DNA of 64,000 nucleotides from Nitrospira sp. (lineage in GTDB: Bacteria; Nitrospirota; Nitrospiria; Nitrospirales; Nitrospiraceae). The translations under genes and the position numbers were made by a program. This document shows, piece after piece, positions 24,790 to 34,228 of the stretch. Numbering within the stretch: the first letter of the stretch is position 1; every line of letters begins with the position of its first letter. The DNA is taken from contig JBAOHZ010000009.1 in the NCBI GenBank assembly GCA_037045225.1, forward strand, positions 372,001 to 436,000. Reading direction: 5' to 3'. The notes below the pieces were generated by a model. It ran no database searches, was not told the origin of the DNA, and saw nothing but the letters and a program-made list of their open reading frames with translations.

Positions 24790-26166
24790 TCAATGTCGCA
24801 ATCTCACGGTTCGAGGCCGGCTCCAAAGAGAAACCTTCTGTTCAGGGCTCGATGAAGCAGCAATATCCGACTGAGCCACGGCATACAACTGCGTGGTATT
24901 TCGAAGGGCGACCGCAAACCCCATCAAAATCCAGAAGGTGGGGTAGTAAAGAGTGGAGATGAAGGCGCTAGTCGTGAGATACCCTATCATGCCGCCTAAA
25001 ATTGCATTACCGAACAAGGCTGCCCGTTCAAATTCAGGATCGTTTCCTTCTCTATTTTCACGTTTTTGACCCACCCTGTGCGACCCGATGGGAAAGTACT
25101 GACGCACCCTCGTGTCTCTATAGTTGAGATAGATCATCGCACCGAAAATGATGATTCCTACAAGCCCGAGTTCTGGCATCAACGTAAAGTAAAGCGAATG
25201 CGCCTGACGCCCGGCCAGTGATTTCGTTTGCCACGTACGTCCTCCCATGTACTCGCCGATTGTCCAGGGAAAGTTTCCCTGCCCTACGCCCAAAATGGGA
25301 TTGGCGAGGAACATTTCCCACCCTATTCCCCAGGTGAACATCCGTTGGCCAGCAGTGCCAGTTTCCACTGTGCTGTCATCGGTGATTGAGCTGATTCGAT
25401 CCCAGTATTCCTGAGGCGCTGCAATGAGGATCAAGCCGGCAAGGCATACACCGACCAGGAGTGACATGATTTTGCGGGAAGAATAAAACCAGCAGAATGC
25501 CCCAATGGCCAGCAAACCCAAAAATGCGCCTCGCGATGACGTAGCTACGACTGACATAACAACGAGGCCCAGCAAGACGATATAGCCGAACTTTGCCCGT
25601 TGAGTCGACGCTGCCTGATACATGAAAAATACGACCGGAACAGCCACATTCATTTCCATTCCAAAGTCGTTCTCGTCCCCTAACCATCCACCAACTCCAC
25701 GCCCTTGATGCAACATGCCGTTAACGGCCAATACGGCATGTACAGCCAACCACGCGAGAATAAGCTTGTGCATACGACTGGTAGAATCGACGAAAGTGAC
25801 AATCCCTAAATAAAAAAAGAAATACAAAGTCATGTCTTTAAACGTCATCAAGGCGTGGAAATTATTATTTGCAAATGGCACCCATAGTGCCATGAACCCT
25901 AATAGCCCCATCCAGAGCCTGGTTTGAATATTGGCAAGGCTAGCTTTACCCGAAATAAGAACGGCTAATCCCAGCGACACATCAATGAGAGAAGGAAACG
26001 GAATCACCTTAAGAGGGGGTAAAAAATCTTGCGGTCGCCCGAACTCGAACAAGAGAGCCACAAGGACTAGATAGAAGCCGATATTCGATTCAGGTGGCGT
26101 TACACGGAAGCGAGAATTAGCAGAGCGAGTCCCCTCGTGAACACGAACGGAACTGGGTTTCAACAT
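24790..26166 (-). CDS. O-antigen-ligase-like polymerase (exosortase-A-associated O-glycosylation ligase)
   Basis: A 458-residue polytopic protein with about ten hydrophobic segments and a Wzy_C/O-antigen ligase signature: a large periplasmic loop (TAGQRMFTWGIGWEMFLANPILGVG, then QAHSLYFTLMPELG). The opening FYLVLVALLFEFGRPQDFLPPL resembles the PEP_O_lig_1 group found in exosortase-A loci. ATG 26166 follows AGAGGTG and is preferred over a start at 26241, which adds a CxxC-containing segment. It would polymerise repeat units or transfer glycan to a protein or lipid acceptor in the periplasm. Confidence 0.8.
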   Translation of the reverse strand: MLKPSSVRVHEGTRSANSRFRVTPPESNIGFYLVLVALLFEFGRPQDFLPPLKVIPFPSLIDVSLGLAVLISGKASLANIQTRLWMGLLGFMALWVPFANNNFHALMTFKDMTLYFFFYLGIVTFVDSTSRMHKLILAWLAVHAVLAVNGMLHQGRGVGGWLGDENDFGMEMNVAVPVVFFMYQAASTQRAKFGYIVLLGLVVMSVVATSSRGAFLGLLAIGAFCWFYSSRKIMSLLVGVCLAGLILIAAPQEYWDRISSITDDSTVETGTAGQRMFTWGIGWEMFLANPILGVGQGNFPWTIGEYMGGRTWQTKSLAGRQAHSLYFTLMPELGLVGIIIFGAMIYLNYRDTRVRQYFPIGSHRVGQKRENREGNDPEFERAALFGNAILGGMIGYLTTSAFISTLYYPTFWILMGFAVALRNTTQLYAVAQSDIAASSSPEQKVSLWSRPRTVRLRH

Positions 26167-26274
26167 ATCGAACCGCACCTCTCCACTGACATTACCACAC
26201 GACTGACAGTACCAATCTCCACCTCTTGGTAAAACCAGCATGTGCAGGTGGCAGGTTGGTGGATCAGGGTATTC

Positions 26275-27021
26275 CTATGCCGCTTTCCTCAAGGCCACAA
26301 TCATATTTGTCCGAAGACTCCTGAACGGCCGCGTCATAAGCAACCGGATCCACAACAACTCTACGGCTGCCAGCGGCGGAAGCATAGCAAAGATGGCATC
26401 GGTTGGAATCAAATCAAGCTGCAATACCTCAAAGCCGTTGGCTTGAGCAAGCGTCCTGACCTGAGCTTCAGTATTCGCCTTATAGTGGGTGGGAAACACA
26501 TCATGCTCCTCGCGACCTTCAAGCAAGTAGATAAGCTTACCCTTGAGCCACTCAGGCACAACCTTGGATAAAATCACTCCATAACCGTATGCGTTTGGGG
26601 TGTGAAACAAGAACACGCCTTTCGACTTAAGGATCCGCCCAATCTCTCTAAACTGTTCATCTGGATTATCGAGATGTTCGACAACCATATTGGCTGTCAC
26701 CAGATCAAAGGCTTGACTTCTAAACGGCAACTTGGTGACATCGCCCCGCAGCTTCTTCGTAATGTTGGGATGTGCCTTCAGTGAAGGCAGGTCATAGTCG
26801 ATGCCAAAAATGGCCTTGCAGGTTTTCACAAGTTGGCGCTCTTCATTCGCTCGCCAACTGGGAAGGACGGAGTGTCCACAGCCTATCTCCACCCATTCAA
26901 CTGATGGCGTCACATAGCGCTTCAGCGATTCCTCATACGAATACTGGGAGTATCTCAACTTCGGCACAATGGCGCCCCGCATTGTCCAATAGATATTGAA
27001 CAGTCTCGTCCGCAAGCTCAT
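26275..27021 (-). CDS. SAM-dependent methyltransferase (type 11)
   Basis: A 248-residue class I methyltransferase. Motif I is VEIGCGHSVLPSW (about residues 41-53), followed by the acidic residue in IFGIDYD, motif II-like FDLVTANMVVEHLDNPD and motif III-like GRILKSKGVFLFHTPN. The C-terminal third has hydrophobic segments that may bring it to the membrane. Context suggests methylation of a glycan or lipid-linked sugar; the acceptor is unknown. It is preceded by the LMW phosphatase gene after a 64-base gap. Confidence 0.8.
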   Translation of the reverse strand: MSLRTRLFNIYWTMRGAIVPKLRYSQYSYEESLKRYVTPSVEWVEIGCGHSVLPSWRANEERQLVKTCKAIFGIDYDLPSLKAHPNITKKLRGDVTKLPFRSQAFDLVTANMVVEHLDNPDEQFREIGRILKSKGVFLFHTPNAYGYGVILSKVVPEWLKGKLIYLLEGREEHDVFPTHYKANTEAQVRTLAQANGFEVLQLDLIPTDAIFAMLPPLAAVELLWIRLLMTRPFRSLRTNMIVALRKAA

Positions 27022-27085
27022 GTCGATGCCGGGCCTCCCTTAGTCTTTGCCATCCACGTGCCTCTTCATCCTCGATCCGGTCGCC

Positions 27086-27703
27086 CTAGCCCGACTTGGC
27101 CGCGGGCAACATTCGCATCACTAGCACATCGCAGGCTCGCTTAATCATTGAGAAACAGACCTGAAAATCCTGTAGCGTCCCGCTGTAGGGGTCGGCAACT
27201 TCCCGCACAGATTGGTCATAAAATTGCCTGAGTAGAAATACTTTCTGCGTGGCTTGAGGGTACAACTTGATGACCCGATTACGCTGCTCCCATTCCATAA
27301 CCAGAATGATGTCTGCTCGTTCGACCTGCTCTTTGTGCAGCGGCTGGGTTGCGTGCTTGCCAAGCAAGAGGCCTTCCTGCGTGCCGACGACTTGTGCCAA
27401 CGGATGTGCAGGCTTTCCGAACGATGTTTCGAGCCCTGCCGACTCAACCACAGTAGTCAACCCATGTTTTCCAACCTGATGCTTAAGATAGGCTTCTGCG
27501 AGTGGGCTCCGACAGATATTGCCTTTGCACACCACTAGAATGGCATTCGTAGGATTCGGGAAACTCTGGCGAGTGAGCAACATCCGATAGCGCCACCGAT
27601 CCAGCACCCCATTGACAGCTCGCTTCACTGAACGAGCGACATCCCGCACAGAGGCGGACACCACCTTTACCTCAGATCGAGCGTCAACCTCCGACATGAC
27701 CAC
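27086..27703 (-). CDS. Low-molecular-weight protein tyrosine phosphatase (Wzb-like)
   Basis: A 205-residue cytoplasmic phosphatase. The P-loop C-x5-R is CKGNICRS with nucleophile Cys 59 and Arg 65, and the general acid Asp 171 lies in the DPYSG motif. An N-terminal extension of about 50 residues is unusual for the family. Such enzymes dephosphorylate the tyrosine-rich tail of Wzc-type kinases and control polymer length. The likely partner kinase is encoded 30 kb away (57724-60078) rather than adjacent. The start codon lies 3 bases after the ATP-grasp gene. Confidence 0.88.
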   Translation of the reverse strand: MVMSEVDARSEVKVVSASVRDVARSVKRAVNGVLDRWRYRMLLTRQSFPNPTNAILVVCKGNICRSPLAEAYLKHQVGKHGLTTVVESAGLETSFGKPAHPLAQVVGTQEGLLLGKHATQPLHKEQVERADIILVMEWEQRNRVIKLYPQATQKVFLLRQFYDQSVREVADPYSGTLQDFQVCFSMIKRACDVLVMRMLPAAKSG

Positions 27704-27706
27704 TCC

Positions 27707-28894
27707 TTATGCCAATTTGAGATACCGCATCACTTCGAAACGACTCGGGGCCAGATCATCGAACCGCTCAATTTCATAAAACACGTCTCGCTCAAAAAAC
27801 AGGCAGAAAGACATGAGTGACTGCAACTTCGACGGGGCCCCTGGTGGAAGATTCAACGCGCGATCGCTCTTCCTCACACGCATTAACAACTGATCCAAAT
27901 CCCCCAACAACCACCTGGACTTGACTCCGATACGATATCCATCTTCAGGTACCATCTCGCCCCGTCCCATCGCCATGTTGAGCAAATGCATCGGAAAATT
28001 CACCCCAGCATCCACCGCCAACTGCAATGAACCCCAAAACCGCCCATTAATCTCCATCAACAAGGGACACTGCGTGGCTGCATCTACTTTGAACTCGACC
28101 ATCGCCACCCCGTTCCATTTCACACGCTGCAACAGCTTGAGGGTAGCCTCAACCATCACTTTCGGCAAGGCAATACTTTCCCGCAACACACTGACCCCAC
28201 CAGAGGGGGGACGCTCACGAAGTCTCCGGTGAGCGAACATTCCCAACGGCCTTCCCTCCTGCATCAACACGAACAGGCCCTGGCCTTCCCCGATGACGCG
28301 CTGCTGAATCAACGAAGGTCGTTGCAGATACGGCCGCTCACGATAGAGTCGAAGGAGTTCCTCGGGCGACTCGGCATAGCAGACGCTCGTCTTCATCCAG
28401 CAATTGCCCTCTTTCACCAGTGAGCAACCAGGCTTGACCACCACGGGAAAATCATCGATTTTCGCAATAATCCCCTCGAGTCGTCCATCAGGGACAAAGA
28501 CAGTGCCCGGGATGGAAACGCCTTCAGTAACCGCGCACTGCATCAATCGGTACTTATCCGAGATTTCCTGAAATGCCTGGGCCGTGGGGGCCGGAAAGTG
28601 CGTGTACCGCTCAATCTGGGCCTTCTCCGGCCCAAGGACATGCATGGCGATATCGGACACGGGAAATACAGCATCTACTTGATGGCGCTGTAAGACCTCC
28701 ATCAAGGCGGCGATGAAACCTTCAGGATTTTGATAAGGAGACGGATAGACGATCCGCTGCCAGCAATAACGAGAAGATCCTGCAAGGGATCGTTGGGACT
28801 CCGCCCCAACAATTACCTCCACATGCTCCCGTCCTAGCGCTCTGGTGACGGCAAGCGCCGCTCGCTCATTTCCGTCGGTAACCAAGACTCTCAC
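27707..28894 (-). CDS. ATP-grasp ligase family protein
   Basis: A 395-residue protein with a Rossmann-like N-terminal domain (MRVLVTDGNERAALAVTRALG), a central ATP-grasp domain and a C-terminal variable part. Visible ATP-grasp features are the FPVVVKPGCSL lysine, the IQQRVIGEGQGLFVLM strand and VAMVEFKVDAATQCPLLMEINGRFWGS with the metal-binding Glu and Asn. Related proteins in surface-polysaccharide loci are proposed to form amide or peptide bonds on sugars. The substrate is unknown. It is coupled to the phosphatase gene. Confidence 0.78.
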   Translation of the reverse strand: MRVLVTDGNERAALAVTRALGREHVEVIVGAESQRSLAGSSRYCWQRIVYPSPYQNPEGFIAALMEVLQRHQVDAVFPVSDIAMHVLGPEKAQIERYTHFPAPTAQAFQEISDKYRLMQCAVTEGVSIPGTVFVPDGRLEGIIAKIDDFPVVVKPGCSLVKEGNCWMKTSVCYAESPEELLRLYRERPYLQRPSLIQQRVIGEGQGLFVLMQEGRPLGMFAHRRLRERPPSGGVSVLRESIALPKVMVEATLKLLQRVKWNGVAMVEFKVDAATQCPLLMEINGRFWGSLQLAVDAGVNFPMHLLNMAMGRGEMVPEDGYRIGVKSRWLLGDLDQLLMRVRKSDRALNLPPGAPSKLQSLMSFCLFFERDVFYEIERFDDLAPSRFEVMRYLKLA

Positions 28895-28945
28895 GAATAT
28901 GTTCGCCCCCGGGACACAGCCCTCACATCCATTCCCCCGATTACC

Positions 28946-30004
28946 TTATACCGAACTCGGTTGAGGACCGAACAAACGAAAGGAGAACAGTGGAATGGTG
29001 TGTGTGATGTCGTTATGAATGCCCACGCGGCGGATCGCATACCGATTTTCAGGACGGTTCCCTTCCACACCCATCTGCACGGACACTGCAGCCTCATACC
29101 CACTGACTCTCACCTGTTCCTGAATGCGGGTATCGCTATTTCCATTGGGGTAACAATAGACCGGCACATAGTTCACACCTTGCTCCAGCAGAATCTGTCG
29201 CGATCTCACAAGCTCCTCGGAAACCTCGTCTGGTGTGATGGTGGTCATAATACGGTGTGTACAGGAGTGGGAACCGAATGACACGCCTCCCTGAGACATT
29301 TCACGCACCTCGTCCCAATTTACAATCACTCGGCCATGCGGCAATGTCACCTTGAGTTCCAACGCCAACGCGCGAACCAGCTCGCGGATACGATCGATCG
29401 GCAGATGCTTGCAACGCTCAATAATTTGGTCCGCTAGCTGCTCATGATTCGCCATCGACTCAGCCGAGAAAGGGAGGCTTCCGCCTAGGAAACCGGACAA
29501 CACAGCCTCAATCCTTTTTGGAGATATAGTCCCCTCTGTTCTACCAGCAGCAGCTTTGCATAAGGATGCCAACTGATCAGGCCAAAACCACTCGTTGCTT
29601 CCCACATAGTCGGTGGGAAGGAAAATAGTCGCAGGCATACGTAATCGCTTCAGAACGGGATACGCATGGCGATAATTGTCCAACCAGCCGTCATCGAAGG
29701 TAATTACGCAGTATCGTGCCTGCTCATTCCATGCACCACGGTGCCACTGATCAAGAAGTTCCTGCAGAGACAGGACCGTAAAATTGCTTTTCACAAAAGA
29801 CATCTGTTGAGCGAATACGGTATCGAGCACGTACATTCCGGCCTGGACAGGATGACAGGAGACTTCGTCCGTCGTCAGCACCCGGTGATACATGAGCACC
29901 AGGACCTTGCCTCGGTGCCGCCATCTGTACACCGATGATGTGTGGAGGATCCCCGCTACCGCAGAACGAATCGTCTGCTTGAACCCTCTAACGCCAATGT
30001 TCAT
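28946..30004 (-). CDS. NodB-type polysaccharide deacetylase
   Basis: A 352-residue carbohydrate esterase 4-like protein. The catalytic motifs are VITFDDGWLDN (base and metal Asp) and FGSHSCTHRIM (metal-binding His pair in H-x3-H). A CYPNGNSD segment corresponds to motif 3. No clear signal peptide is present, so it may act in the cytosol on lipid-linked sugars. ATG 30004 is chosen because the upstream DUF5989 gene ends at 30027; a frame to 30055 would overlap it. Substrates are probably N-acetylhexosamine residues. Confidence 0.85.
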   Translation of the reverse strand: MNIGVRGFKQTIRSAVAGILHTSSVYRWRHRGKVLVLMYHRVLTTDEVSCHPVQAGMYVLDTVFAQQMSFVKSNFTVLSLQELLDQWHRGAWNEQARYCVITFDDGWLDNYRHAYPVLKRLRMPATIFLPTDYVGSNEWFWPDQLASLCKAAAGRTEGTISPKRIEAVLSGFLGGSLPFSAESMANHEQLADQIIERCKHLPIDRIRELVRALALELKVTLPHGRVIVNWDEVREMSQGGVSFGSHSCTHRIMTTITPDEVSEELVRSRQILLEQGVNYVPVYCYPNGNSDTRIQEQVRVSGYEAAVSVQMGVEGNRPENRYAIRRVGIHNDITHTIPLFSFRLFGPQPSSV

Positions 30005-30026
30005 ATCAAGAGAGTCGTCCCATGAA

Positions 30027-30179
30027 TTAGAACAACGTATAGATGAACGGCGCAACGGCGGATCCTTGAGTCAGGACTATCAGGCTACCCAACAAGGCGA
30101 GCATCATGATAATCGGCAAGAGCCAGAATTTCTTCCGCTCCTTCATAAATGCCCACAGCTCAGTGAGAAACTCCCCCAT
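30027..30179 (-). CDS. DUF5989-family small membrane protein
   Basis: A 50-residue protein starting MGEFLTELWAFMKERKKFW, followed by one membrane helix (LLPIIMMLALLGSLIVL) and a conserved tail ending SAVAPFIYTLF. This pattern matches the DUF5989 family, whose genes typically sit beside SxtJ and NodU/CmcH carbamoyltransferase genes in surface-polysaccharide or toxin loci. It lies 16 bases downstream of the SxtJ gene in the same direction. The function is unknown; it may help assemble or localise a carbamoylation complex. Confidence 0.85.
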   Translation of the reverse strand: MGEFLTELWAFMKERKKFWLLPIIMMLALLGSLIVLTQGSAVAPFIYTLF

Positions 30180-30195
30180 ACCGATCTCCGTCTCC

Positions 30196-30591
30196 CTAAA
30201 ATTGCTTGGTCATATGGGTATGAGGCCTCGCTTGCCGCACGACCCGATAGCTCGCAGCATCTCGGCTCAGCGTTCTGCGCATAGAATCCCAACCAAACAT
30301 CCGCATCACGACCCCCATCGGCGTGATCAGTCCAAAGTATAGAATCCCCAGGATGATCCTGGTGTTGACCCATCCCATCACGTGGCCAATCTTCATCCAG
30401 ACTTTGAAGAGAGGCGCGAGGATAGTCGGCGCCACCAATCCCAAGGGTACCAAAATTGCTCCCAACACAACGGCCCAGAGGCGCATCCCATCACCATGCC
30501 GGATGAGGGGCCAGATCCCGATCAGGAAAAAGACACCACCAATAATCAATCCAAAATTCCGCAATTCTTTCTTTTCAGCCACCGCATCCAT
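30196..30591 (-). CDS. SxtJ-family membrane protein
   Basis: A 131-residue protein with three or four hydrophobic segments: FGLIIGGVFFLIGIWPLI, WAVVLGAILVPLGLVAP, and a long one around IILGILYFGLITPMGVVM. The WMKIGHVMGWVNTRIILG segment is typical of the SxtJ family, first noted in saxitoxin clusters next to carbamoyltransferases. Here it is paired with DUF5989, but the carbamoyltransferase gene is 10 kb away (40505-42349). Its biochemical role is not known. Confidence 0.82.
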   Translation of the reverse strand: MDAVAEKKELRNFGLIIGGVFFLIGIWPLIRHGDGMRLWAVVLGAILVPLGLVAPTILAPLFKVWMKIGHVMGWVNTRIILGILYFGLITPMGVVMRMFGWDSMRRTLSRDAASYRVVRQARPHTHMTKQF

Positions 30592-30655
30592 TCAGTACCT
30601 CTGGTTTCCATTTCTTACCCGTATTTGTGTTGCAGTCGATACCACCATCCTTGAC

Positions 30656-31795
30656 TTAACGCTTGGACGGCTCCCAACGAAACACCCGGTCTCCCCGAAA
30701 ATACCGCATCCAGGCATCAAGAATGGACAGGTTCACCACAACAAAAAACGAAGGTAATCGAAATACGTTACTCTTTGGCATCCAGCTGCACCCGGCATAG
30801 GCTACGGCGATCATATAAAACAGAACGTGCGCCAGCAAAAGAACCCGGTATGGCACCGAATCGATTGCCAATACACTATTCGAGACCAGTGCGCCAATCA
30901 TCGCGAATGGCACGAGCCACCGACAGAGCTTATGACTAAACAGTTGCCACGCAAAGATTCCATACCGAAACGGATTTAACATCGGTAAGCTCCGCATCAG
31001 CACAGCAATTCCTCTTAAGACGGTACGAACTTTGCGTTGGTACTCCTTTTTCTCATCCGTTAAGTTCTTATAGTAGCCGACACTTCGCGGATCCGACACC
31101 CCACGCAGCCCGGTTTTCATGGAATTGAGCAATGTATTAAAGTCGCTTTGGAGATCGTCTGCCCAAGGGCTGCAGACCGTCCTCCGAGCGGCGAAAAATG
31201 ACCCGCTCAGCCCGACCAATGTGTTCACCTTCGTTTCTAACTGGCGCAGGAGCATTTCATATTTAACATACGCGCCCTCCCCGCTCAGATTTCCCTGGGC
31301 ATCTACAAATTGGTCTACACTACTGACACAGCCGACCGTTGGATCATTGAACGACTTGACAATATTGGCGATGCCGTAAGGCGGCAAGGTGGTCGCGACA
31401 TCTGAGAACACCAGTATCTCCCCGCTTGTCTGACTCACCGCCAGCTTTTGAGCGGCCTCTTTTCCTCTTCGTTCCTGGGCGCGGACAAGGCGCACACCCG
31501 AAGTTGCATACGATCGCACAATCTCCTCGGTTCGGTCTGACGAACAATCGGAAGCCACAACTATGTCGAGCCGCTCACGCGGATACTGTTGCTGAAGACT
31601 ATTCTCGATCTTTTCCCTGATCCGTGCTTCTTCATTATAGGCCGTGATGACAAACGAGACCATGGGTTGAATATCGCCGGCCAGCACAGGCCGGTTCCTG
31701 AAACAGGAGAGGACCACTAACGCAAGTAAGTAGCCAGCATAGGCATAGATAATGAACACTATCGAGCCCCAGAACATCCATTCCATAAACCACAT
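30656..31795 (-). CDS. Membrane-anchored GT2 glycosyltransferase
   Basis: A 379-residue protein. The N-terminal membrane helix is at about residues 8-30 (IVFIIYAYAGYLLALVVLS). The GT-A catalytic domain has VSFVITAYNEEARI, VVASDCSSDRTEEI (DxD-region Asp) and VLVFSDVATTLPPYG. It ends with two to three membrane helices. The usual Q-x-x-RW processivity motif is not evident, so it may add single sugars. The cytoplasmic catalytic domain would act at the inner membrane. Confidence 0.82.
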   Translation of the reverse strand: MWFMEWMFWGSIVFIIYAYAGYLLALVVLSCFRNRPVLAGDIQPMVSFVITAYNEEARIREKIENSLQQQYPRERLDIVVASDCSSDRTEEIVRSYATSGVRLVRAQERRGKEAAQKLAVSQTSGEILVFSDVATTLPPYGIANIVKSFNDPTVGCVSSVDQFVDAQGNLSGEGAYVKYEMLLRQLETKVNTLVGLSGSFFAARRTVCSPWADDLQSDFNTLLNSMKTGLRGVSDPRSVGYYKNLTDEKKEYQRKVRTVLRGIAVLMRSLPMLNPFRYGIFAWQLFSHKLCRWLVPFAMIGALVSNSVLAIDSVPYRVLLLAHVLFYMIAVAYAGCSWMPKSNVFRLPSFFVVVNLSILDAWMRYFRGDRVFRWEPSKR

Positions 31796-31853
31796 CGTTA
31801 GTTTCCCGGCGTTTTACCGTCCACTGCCACTCGAACCATACTCGCCTAATCCA

Positions 31854-33131
31854 TCAGTTCACTCGAGGTAACCGAGAACCAGGATGCTGACCGTTCGCCA
31901 CATCCGAAGGACATCTCGTTTCTTCCCCGGCAACTCGCTGAGCCGCTTGAAGTACATCAGAAATTCGAACGAGGTCGGAATCGGACAAGAATTCATGCGT
32001 TGGAAGCGTAACCAGTCGTTCCGCTATCGAGGTCGACTGGGGTACCTCCTGGGATGAGAGCGCGTCACGAAGCTCAGCAATATGCTGCAGAGATGATGGG
32101 TACATAGAGCTGATTCCCAGTCCCTGCCTCGCAGACAACCGGCACACTGCGTCCTTTTCCTGCTTCGAACGCATCAACACGGGAAATCGCAAATATACCG
32201 ACTGTCCCCGCACAAACGGCTTGAGCGTCCGCACATCACCTACGGCGAGCGATCGAAGAATCTGCTCGGAATGCGCGACTCGGCTCGCAGTCGATTTGTC
32301 TAACCGCCGTTTCCAACGCCGCAATAACCCGGCCCGTATTGGGTCGAGACGGCTAACCGGGAAATCCGTGTAGAACTTTGTTTCGCCCAGCTTTAGAAAC
32401 GGAAGTCCGGCTGGCAACCAATAGAGGGACGGCTTGATCAACAACTGCGTCACTGCCACTTCCAGCCAATTTCTCAGCATGCCGACCAGCGATATATCAG
32501 GAAGCGGTGCATATTCACGCGCCAAGGCTTCACCGATGCGATCATTATTCGTAAGAATGGCACCTCCAGAACCACAGGTAATATTTTTACCTCTCCCAAA
32601 ACTCAGGAACGAAACATCGCCTATCGCCCCGAATGGAACGGCACCGCAATGGCCACCAAACGCCTGCGCCACGTCCTCTACGACAAAGATCCCTTGTCGG
32701 CGGCATAACTCAACCACTCTGGGCACATCAATACCCATCCCAAGCAAATGGGTGGCTAACACGCATAACACGCTCGAATCGGCCATCTTGGAAAGGTGGG
32801 CAAAGTCGAAATCCAACGACAAAGGATCCACGTCACACAGTGCCACCGATAGTCTTGCACGCACAACGGCCGATGGCACAGAAAAGCATGTATACCCGGG
32901 AAGCACAACTTTCTCTCGTCCAGATAACCCATGCAGCGCCTGGAGGATGAGAGTGAGCGCGGCCTTTCCTGATGACACAAACCACACATGTTTCACGCCA
33001 AAGTATTGGCCCAATTCAGCCTGTAGCTGCTCCAGTGTGGATTGCGGATGCAGGAGCCCTAGCAGCCCTTCAACGAGGTCCCTGAATTCGATCGGTGCAG
33101 CCGATGGAGGAAGCGTTCGCTGAACCTTCAT
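31854..33131 (-). CDS. DegT/DnrJ/EryC1/StrS-family PLP aminotransferase
   Basis: A 425-residue sugar aminotransferase-like enzyme. The PLP features are VWFVSSGKAALTLIL, the cofactor Asp in FVVEDVAQAFGG (Asp 153) and the Schiff-base lysine 182 in SFGRGKNITCGSGG. ATG 33131 overlaps the stop of the FemAB-like gene (ATGA), so this start is favoured over the longer frame to 33302. The segment after the lysine matches the glycine-rich consensus of the family. It would convert a keto-sugar to an amino-sugar; the nucleotide-sugar is unknown. Confidence 0.85.
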   Translation of the reverse strand: MKVQRTLPPSAAPIEFRDLVEGLLGLLHPQSTLEQLQAELGQYFGVKHVWFVSSGKAALTLILQALHGLSGREKVVLPGYTCFSVPSAVVRARLSVALCDVDPLSLDFDFAHLSKMADSSVLCVLATHLLGMGIDVPRVVELCRRQGIFVVEDVAQAFGGHCGAVPFGAIGDVSFLSFGRGKNITCGSGGAILTNNDRIGEALAREYAPLPDISLVGMLRNWLEVAVTQLLIKPSLYWLPAGLPFLKLGETKFYTDFPVSRLDPIRAGLLRRWKRRLDKSTASRVAHSEQILRSLAVGDVRTLKPFVRGQSVYLRFPVLMRSKQEKDAVCRLSARQGLGISSMYPSSLQHIAELRDALSSQEVPQSTSIAERLVTLPTHEFLSDSDLVRISDVLQAAQRVAGEETRCPSDVANGQHPGSRLPRVN

Positions 33132-34168
33132 GGAAGATGTTTCACAATATGAGGCCCAAGAAGGTTCGCAACCGCGACTGGCAAATTTTGCCAGAGACGA
33201 ATGGCGAGAGCGTATTTCGGATTCTGGGGGTTCAGCTGAGGAACCGGGCGCCCACCTTTCATCCAATAGTACCAGTACAGCTGGTGTGGCTGAGCTCCCC
33301 ATTGTTCCTTAAACCGATAGGTCCCGCTATCGGGGCTCGAACGGCCAAAGTCAAAGACCTGAAAACCCTGTCGGCACGCATATTCCAATACCGTACCGTA
33401 GAGCAACATATTTGGGGCCAGCTTGTTAAATCGCTTGTCCGATGCAGCCCATGGAATCTCCAACGACGATCGGAACCCGTACAAGAAGCCTGCAGCGACT
33501 GGAGTCTCTCCGTGAGAAACAACGCAGATGCGCACCTCCTTTGGAAACACCTCAAGAATCTTTGCAAAGAATCCCTTCGCATAGACCGGCGTCCCCAAGT
33601 CGCGCATGCAACGAGAGAAAACACAGTAGAACTCATCGAGGCACTCACTCCCGCCGACGCGTGCGGTCATACCCTCTTTTTGAGCCCGGCGAACCTGGCT
33701 ACGCAGTTTTGAGGAAAACTGCTTTTGAAGATCATCATAGGTGCTTGGAAGCGACAAGCGCATAGACACCTTTCGCTCGCTTCGGACCCATGATGTTTCC
33801 ACGATTTCCTGCTGCCGCAACTCGACATGATCAACTTCTTTGGAAGTCGCAATCTCTTCGATACACGCTTCTAATGAAGCTCGTGCCTCTTGATTGGTTG
33901 CCAGTATGCCACCGTAATTTAGGAAAGGGATCGAGATCAAAAAACGACCAAAGAGTGGGCTCGACAGAGTAACGAGCGGAGCAACGCAAACGATCTCCCT
34001 GCTTTCGTTCTTTCCCATGAGATAAATCGTATCGTGTCCAAACACCTCGTTGATGACGCTTTTCCAGGAGTACAGATGGTATCCAGTTCCACATTCGTGA
34101 CTACGAACAAAGCCATCCCAACCCAGTCGGTCCTCGGCGGAGCTACAATCAGAAATAGTTAATTTCAT
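33128..34168 (-). CDS. FemAB-like GNAT transferase (exosortase-A-associated)
   Basis: A 346-residue protein built of two GNAT-like folds. N-terminal WDGFVRSHECGTGYHLYSWKSVINEVFGH strongly resembles the pepcterm_femAB group. C-terminal FLYGFRSSLEIPWAASDKRFNKLAPNMLLYG and DFGRSSPDSGTYRFKEQWGA are the typical motifs. Family members are thought to transfer aminoacyl groups onto sugars or lipids, often from aminoacyl-tRNA. ATG 34168 was chosen by fit to family N-termini; ATG 34228 directly after the upstream stop is an alternative. Confidence 0.8.
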   Translation of the reverse strand: MKLTISDCSSAEDRLGWDGFVRSHECGTGYHLYSWKSVINEVFGHDTIYLMGKNESREIVCVAPLVTLSSPLFGRFLISIPFLNYGGILATNQEARASLEACIEEIATSKEVDHVELRQQEIVETSWVRSERKVSMRLSLPSTYDDLQKQFSSKLRSQVRRAQKEGMTARVGGSECLDEFYCVFSRCMRDLGTPVYAKGFFAKILEVFPKEVRICVVSHGETPVAAGFLYGFRSSLEIPWAASDKRFNKLAPNMLLYGTVLEYACRQGFQVFDFGRSSPDSGTYRFKEQWGAQPHQLYWYYWMKGGRPVPQLNPQNPKYALAIRLWQNLPVAVANLLGPHIVKHLP

Positions 34169-34228
34169 ACCAGTCCCGAGTACGATCTTCAGAGGAAGGG
34201 AAAAACAGACTGCATGGTCACTAGCCAT

